Source of the DNA: a virus
Length of the DNA stretch: 51,394 bases
Virus record (IMG/VR): IMGVR_UViG_3300025087_000094
Location: 1 to 51,394 of that record
Direction: 5' to 3' (one strand)
Part shown: positions 47,391 through 51,394 of the stretch, one piece after another
Position numbering within the stretch: the first letter of the stretch is position 1
How the letters are laid out: the number at the start of each line of letters is the position of its first letter
Made by a program: the position numbers and the translations under genes
The notes under the pieces: generated by a model
What the model was told of the DNA's origin: nothing
Database searches by the model: none
The model's input: only the letters and a program-made list of their open reading frames with translations

Positions 47391-48014
47391 ATGGCAGCAC
47401 TACAGAGAGCCAAGTCGGCCGGGTTTGGGGCCAATGAAGTCCTGACATCGACACAGGCTAATACGATTGACACCAACGCAGCGGCTGGAGTTGCACGGGC
47501 GTCTACGGTGAGCGGAGCCAAGGCGATGCCGTTGGCGTTCGCCGGATTCTACGGCAGCTCCGCGACCGTGTATCAGGTGCTCAACGGTCAGGCATACATG
47601 AATATCACGACGGCAACCGCGACGTCTAGATATGTCAGCTTCGACCTGATTGGATTGCCGAAGGGGCACGAGCTGTATCAGACCATCGTTCGACTGAAGG
47701 CTGCTGTGGGACACGCGGGCCAGCCTGCGATATTGCCCCACGCAACGGTCTACTCAATTGGTACATACGGAACGTCGTCCGTAGTTGGAACGGCATCGTG
47801 GACGTGGACGACGACGGCTGCATATGAGGCTACCGGAGGCATCTCGCTATCCGTTGATACCATTGGGCACACCATCACGTCGAACGTGTACCGCGTACAG
47901 TTGCGCGGAGAGACTGGCGCGAACGCGGCAGGACCGCTGTATATCAAGTCGCTTATCTGCGCTGTCAACGTGGACAAGGCTTCGGGCGGAACAGACTTCA
48001 CGTTCTGGAAGTGA
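47391..48014 (+). CDS. Tail fibre-like protein
   Basis: A 207-residue protein. A helical start (AKSAGFGANEVLTSTQANTI) precedes a beta-sandwich-like region (SRYVSFDLIGLPKGHELYQT, IVRLKAAVGHAG). Likely a fibre or adaptor by position and composition; receptor unknown. Confidence 0.6.
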   Translation: MAALQRAKSAGFGANEVLTSTQANTIDTNAAAGVARASTVSGAKAMPLAFAGFYGSSATVYQVLNGQAYMNITTATATSRYVSFDLIGLPKGHELYQTIVRLKAAVGHAGQPAILPHATVYSIGTYGTSSVVGTASWTWTTTAAYEATGGISLSVDTIGHTITSNVYRVQLRGETGANAAGPLYIKSLICAVNVDKASGGTDFTFWK

Positions 48015-48026
48015 CCTGGAATATAC

Positions 48027-49670
48027 ATGGTAAGCATAGTCAGAAACACACAGTGGCCGTTCGCTGGCGACCGCGTGACGTTGACGGCAACAGGCATGAC
48101 CGGCAATCGTGCGCGCTTTGCACTGCTGTCCAAGCCGCCGGCCAGTGTATTGGAGCTGTATGACAGCGACGCGCAAGCACCGTACTTGGCTGGCACCGAG
48201 AAGACAGCGGATATCACTCCAGATGTCGATGGCACGTATTCAATCGGCGTAGGCGACTTCACCGTGTCGGCCAATCCGCCAAACTACAACGGCGATGGCA
48301 GCACAGGTGCCAGCATCGGCATCGAGACAGTAAGCACGAATGCGACCGCGAACTACGTACTCCGGGTGGGGCGCGTGATGCAGAGGCAAATCGGGTTCGC
48401 GCCGAACGCATGCACGGTCACAGTCAAAGCCCACGGAGATTCGGCGCTATCCACAACTTCCGGCATCATGACGTACAAGGCTGGGGCATCCTACGCTCCG
48501 ACGCTCACTGGCGCGACGACGGACGCGGCAAAACAGGCGCTTCGTGCTAGCGCGGTAACGGCGCAGATGGCTGCGTTTGGCGCAAGCGGATATGCTGGCA
48601 CGAGTGCGCTTGTCTCGTGGTCTACGCTGCTTGGGACGTCGGACAGTCTCAAGCACATGTCCTGGTTGGGTTTGCGCTTGGATTCGCACATAGCCTCTCC
48701 GTTCTGGCCTGTGCATCGTTTGCGGGATACGGCGACGGCATCGACAGTGTCCACGGCGGCAATCGGAACAAACTTGGCGTCGTGCATTACTCGGCTGAAC
48801 GACTGTCGCATTGCGCAACTCAACCACTACACGGACACAGTCTCGCACTCGGTGACTGCCACGGCAGGAGTGCCAGCGGTACTAGGCGGGGGCTCGTTCG
48901 CGTCTGCGGCAACTCAAGTGCGACTGCTCGCCGCGGCGCACAACACACACACAAGCACAACTTGGACGGCGCTCGGCACGGAAAGCTACGTGCACTATCC
49001 GCCTGGTGCAGCGTGGCAGACAGTCGTGACGTCGTCGGTTGCAAACACTGGAGCGCTTGCCACGCGAACGCGAACGCTTTGCCAGGGGCACACGCGGCAC
49101 GTGTTGCGATACTGGTCTACCGGTGCGTCAAACATCGTGAATCTGGGGTATCACTTGGGCGGCACTGCCACCGGCACGGCTACTGCTGCACGAACCAACG
49201 AATGGGGGACCGCTGGCAATCGTGTTGGATACTTCCCCGCCACTTATGCGGACGTGCCCAGGTTCGTCAATGACTGCCTTGATGTACTCGGCGCGCACGC
49301 TGGAAACAAGACAATGGCCGGAGTCGTTACCAACGCTCATGGTGTTGCGGACGCTGCGGCAAAGACCGACGACATCCCACGCGCAAGCGATCAAGAGTCC
49401 GCAGTGCTCGCGTTCGAGGCGTTGGAGAAGCGTTTTCTGGCGCACATTTCGCGAGAAGCGGTGTCGTACACGACTCAGGTTCACGCGACGCTGAATGCCG
49501 CTTCGGGGGCAACCCACGCGAATGCGGCGTGGCAATATACGCTAGATGGTCTATCGTTGCTTCATTCGACGTACACAGACGCGCTAGTTGACACCGCTGC
49601 AACCGTTCCACCCAACGAAAACCTAGCAGCCTCGAAACTCGTAAAGCTAGGCGGATTCAGGAAGGTCTAA
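48027..49670 (+). CDS. Large tail fibre protein, Ala/Thr/Ser-rich
   Basis: A 547-residue protein. N-terminal Ig-like region (NTQWPFAGDRVTLTATGMTG to DGTYSIGVGDFTV) is followed by long Ala/Thr-rich segments with many His residues (THTSTTWTALGTESYVHYPP). No enzymatic motif. Probable host-range structural protein. Confidence 0.65.
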   Translation: MVSIVRNTQWPFAGDRVTLTATGMTGNRARFALLSKPPASVLELYDSDAQAPYLAGTEKTADITPDVDGTYSIGVGDFTVSANPPNYNGDGSTGASIGIETVSTNATANYVLRVGRVMQRQIGFAPNACTVTVKAHGDSALSTTSGIMTYKAGASYAPTLTGATTDAAKQALRASAVTAQMAAFGASGYAGTSALVSWSTLLGTSDSLKHMSWLGLRLDSHIASPFWPVHRLRDTATASTVSTAAIGTNLASCITRLNDCRIAQLNHYTDTVSHSVTATAGVPAVLGGGSFASAATQVRLLAAAHNTHTSTTWTALGTESYVHYPPGAAWQTVVTSSVANTGALATRTRTLCQGHTRHVLRYWSTGASNIVNLGYHLGGTATGTATAARTNEWGTAGNRVGYFPATYADVPRFVNDCLDVLGAHAGNKTMAGVVTNAHGVADAAAKTDDIPRASDQESAVLAFEALEKRFLAHISREAVSYTTQVHATLNAASGATHANAAWQYTLDGLSLLHSTYTDALVDTAATVPPNENLAASKLVKLGGFRKV

Positions 49671-49671
49671 C

Positions 49672-50457
49672 ATGGCAAGCGCACGATTCCGAATCGGCAC
49701 GGCTGCAACCAATTCCGCAGGCACGTCCTGGTCCTGGCGCAGTTACGATGCACCCGCGGACGTTCAAGCTGGTAGCTACTGCAAGGTGTCGCTCGAATCT
49801 AACGATGTGTCTACGATTCAGGTAACGATTCCGTCAACGGATGAGCTTAGCACTGCTCCAACTGTAACCACGAATCAGTCGGCTAAGACGGCCACGTTTC
49901 GGGCGACTGCTACCACCGGGCACACGTATCTGGTGCGAGTAGTGGTCAATTCTGGCGTGGATTCGAATGGCGACGACGTGGCGGATTACACGAAGCAACT
50001 TGGCGTGCATGTACTCACGAGCGGTGGTAAACGACTCCTGGCGATTGGTGAGCGAGACGAGGCGGATAGGACTTGGGGATACTTGCCCAAACTGAACCAG
50101 TCTATCCGGGACGTGGCGACACAGACCTGGGGTGTGTCGGCCACAAACGATGTAGCGACCAGCGCGTCTATTGTGGTGACGCCGGGGTATGCTGCGCGTG
50201 TGATTGCCACTGTGGTTGTAAGCCTCACGTCGGGATCGGGAGTCTACAGCTACACCGCGGCGGCCAACGCGCAGTGCACGACGGCCGGGACCGCATCGGT
50301 CATCGCGTCATCAACTGCGGCGAATGTCATCGGGACAGCCCACGGCTCGCACCAGTGGGCAGCTAGCGCCGGTTCTGTGCATCTGCGTTATCGAGCGACT
50401 GGGACGACATCGGTCAACGTAGGAATCCGTTTGGACAAGGTATCTGCGGTGCTCTGA
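49672..50457 (+). CDS. Tail fibre / surface structural protein
   Basis: A 261-residue protein. Ig-like strands (SLESNDVSTIQVTIPSTDEL, HTYLVRVVVNSGVDSNGDDV), then a Gly/Ser/Thr-rich domain. Starts one base after the previous stop codon. Same compositional class as the fibre before it. Confidence 0.6.
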   Translation: MASARFRIGTAATNSAGTSWSWRSYDAPADVQAGSYCKVSLESNDVSTIQVTIPSTDELSTAPTVTTNQSAKTATFRATATTGHTYLVRVVVNSGVDSNGDDVADYTKQLGVHVLTSGGKRLLAIGERDEADRTWGYLPKLNQSIRDVATQTWGVSATNDVATSASIVVTPGYAARVIATVVVSLTSGSGVYSYTAAANAQCTTAGTASVIASSTAANVIGTAHGSHQWAASAGSVHLRYRATGTTSVNVGIRLDKVSAVL

Positions 50458-50486
50458 AGCACCAATAACACTAGTAAGGAATCCTC

Positions 50487-50777
50487 ATGGCTACTACCAA
50501 TTACGTTTGGGAGCGCATCATGGCGCTCGTCGGTCCTATCCGCAGTTTCCAGAACGCCACAAGCGGGCTAGGAGCTACTGCGGGTGCGGCTGCACTCACG
50601 CACGAGTCGCGTGCGATTATCGTGCATGGGAACGCCGGGAAACTGAAGGTCAAGTTTGCGGACGTGACTGCGGCTGTGACTATCCCTAGCGTGTCAGCGA
50701 ATACTATCTATCCGTTTTGCGTGACTCACGTCTACACGGTAACGGGCGGCGCGACTCAAATCTACGCTTACTGGTGA
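50487..50777 (+). CDS. Small beta-rich structural protein
   Basis: A 96-residue protein with AAGGAA upstream. SRAIIVHGNAGKLKVKFADV and IPSVSANTIYPFCVTHVYTV have the pattern of small phage head/fibre decoration domains. Function by analogy only. Confidence 0.6.
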   Translation: MATTNYVWERIMALVGPIRSFQNATSGLGATAGAAALTHESRAIIVHGNAGKLKVKFADVTAAVTIPSVSANTIYPFCVTHVYTVTGGATQIYAYW

Positions 50778-50823
50778 GTGCTAACTAGAGGCGAAACGTA
50801 ACAAGCGGAAGACAAGGAGTAGC

Positions 50824-51394
50824 ATGCGCCGGTTTATCTACATACCACGTCCCAGAGCAACGATAATCGATTACGATGGGAAGTGTGCCGAATACGACTA
50901 TAACCGCGGGCTATGCGACTCTGCACTAGCTGTCGGGATTGGTGTGGGTCTGACTTGGTGTGGTGGTGGTGGTATCGCCCCCGCCACGTTCACGACCACA
51001 AAACAGCTCCAATCGTGGGTAATCAAGGCCACATCCGGCACGGTCTACACGTTTTTGTGGGGCGACGGGACCAGCACGGTAACGACCGCCACGGGGGCGG
51101 ACCAGACTATCACGCACAATTACGGCAGTGCGGGGACGCGCGCGATTACGTTTCAGCCGAGCGACCCCACCAGGGTCCTCGCGCTCAACTGCGCGTCGAA
51201 TGGGCTGATCGGCGCATTTCCAAGCGTTCGTGCGCTGACGAGCCTGACGCAGCTGCATTGCCACACCAACCAACTCACAGTGCTGGACGTGAGCGCGCTG
51301 ACGAGCCTGACGTATCTGCATTGCGCCGTCAACCAACTCACAGTGCTGGACGTGAGCGCGCTGACGAGCCTGACGCAGCTGTATTGCCACACCA
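50824..51394 (+). CDS. PKD plus leucine-rich-repeat protein (partial, runs off the window)
   Basis: AAGGAG precedes the ATG at 50824; no stop before the window end (190 codons visible). After a short N-terminus, residues 60-115 form a PKD/Ig-like domain (FLWGDGTSTVTTATGADQTI). Then 21-residue leucine-rich repeats start, LTSLTQLHCHTNQLTVLDVS, of the bacterial LxCxxNxLxxLDVSxLTxL kind. LRRs of this kind bind surface proteins or glycans. Likely a receptor-binding tail protein. Confidence 0.8.
   Translation, partial: MRRFIYIPRPRATIIDYDGKCAEYDYNRGLCDSALAVGIGVGLTWCGGGGIAPATFTTTKQLQSWVIKATSGTVYTFLWGDGTSTVTTATGADQTITHNYGSAGTRAITFQPSDPTRVLALNCASNGLIGAFPSVRALTSLTQLHCHTNQLTVLDVSALTSLTYLHCAVNQLTVLDVSALTSLTQLYCHT
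51235..51394 (+). repeat. 63-bp tandem repeats encoding leucine-rich repeats
   Basis: Units begin at 51235, 51298 and 51361 (the last cut by the window end). Units 1 and 2 differ in only a few codons (QLHCHT versus YLHCAV), a sign of recent tandem duplication with variation on the exposed face. Confidence 0.88.

Overview
The window looks like most of the genome of a tailed bacteriophage with a contractile tail (myovirus). It is GC-rich, densely packed and almost entirely coding. Dozens of genes overlap by ATGA or GTGA, and GTG and TTG starts are common. The host cannot be fixed from sequence alone. GC content, sigma-70/SigA-like promoters with an extended -10 (GTGGTTAYNNT) and several apparently leaderless genes would suit an actinobacterium or a similar GC-rich host; this is inference. 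No integrase, transposase with visible catalytic residues, holin, endolysin or DNA polymerase was recognised, so part of the genome probably lies beyond the window. The last gene runs off the right end.

Layout. 22-3456 (minus strand): a leftward block with an XRE-type regulator, an octapeptide-repeat protein, SSB and a large unknown protein. 3425-16.1 kb (plus): early/replication region with a tRNA-Glu-like gene, beta clamp, two SF2 helicases, two small nucleases, a DNA methyltransferase, a MazG-like enzyme, a DUF1937 protein, a replication initiator with internal iterons, and DnaB. 15.2-22.4 kb: accessory region of small, mostly unknown genes, several with their own promoters, two tRNA genes, a three-way-junction RNA-like element, and a GC-richer cassette of coiled-coil and Cys-rich proteins. 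22.4-26.2 kb: a five-copy 37-bp repeat array, a protein resembling the IS110 C-terminal domain, a ferritin, and small and large terminase. 26.2-34.3 kb: head genes (Mu-like DUF935 portal, a MuF-protease-scaffold fusion, decoration protein, major capsid protein, gp36-like and gp10-like connectors). 34.3-51.4 kb: tail genes (sheath, tube, chaperone, tape measure, Mu gpN/gpP/gp45/gp46/gp47/gp48-like baseplate, fibres, and a PKD plus leucine-rich-repeat protein). A two-gene reverse-strand cassette with its own promoter sits inside the tail module.

So a Mu-type virion is paired with a theta-type replication set (initiator, DnaB, clamp, SSB) rather than with transposition. The most striking unexplained feature is a 25-nt element present five times (4010, 28269, 31977, 32972, 34260). 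It can fold as an H-type RNA pseudoknot with compensatory base-pair changes between copies, and four copies sit just upstream of virion gene starts. Other unexplained features are the 37-bp array, the hairpin-rich 386-nt gap between tail tube and chaperone, and single-base frame breaks in two small genes.
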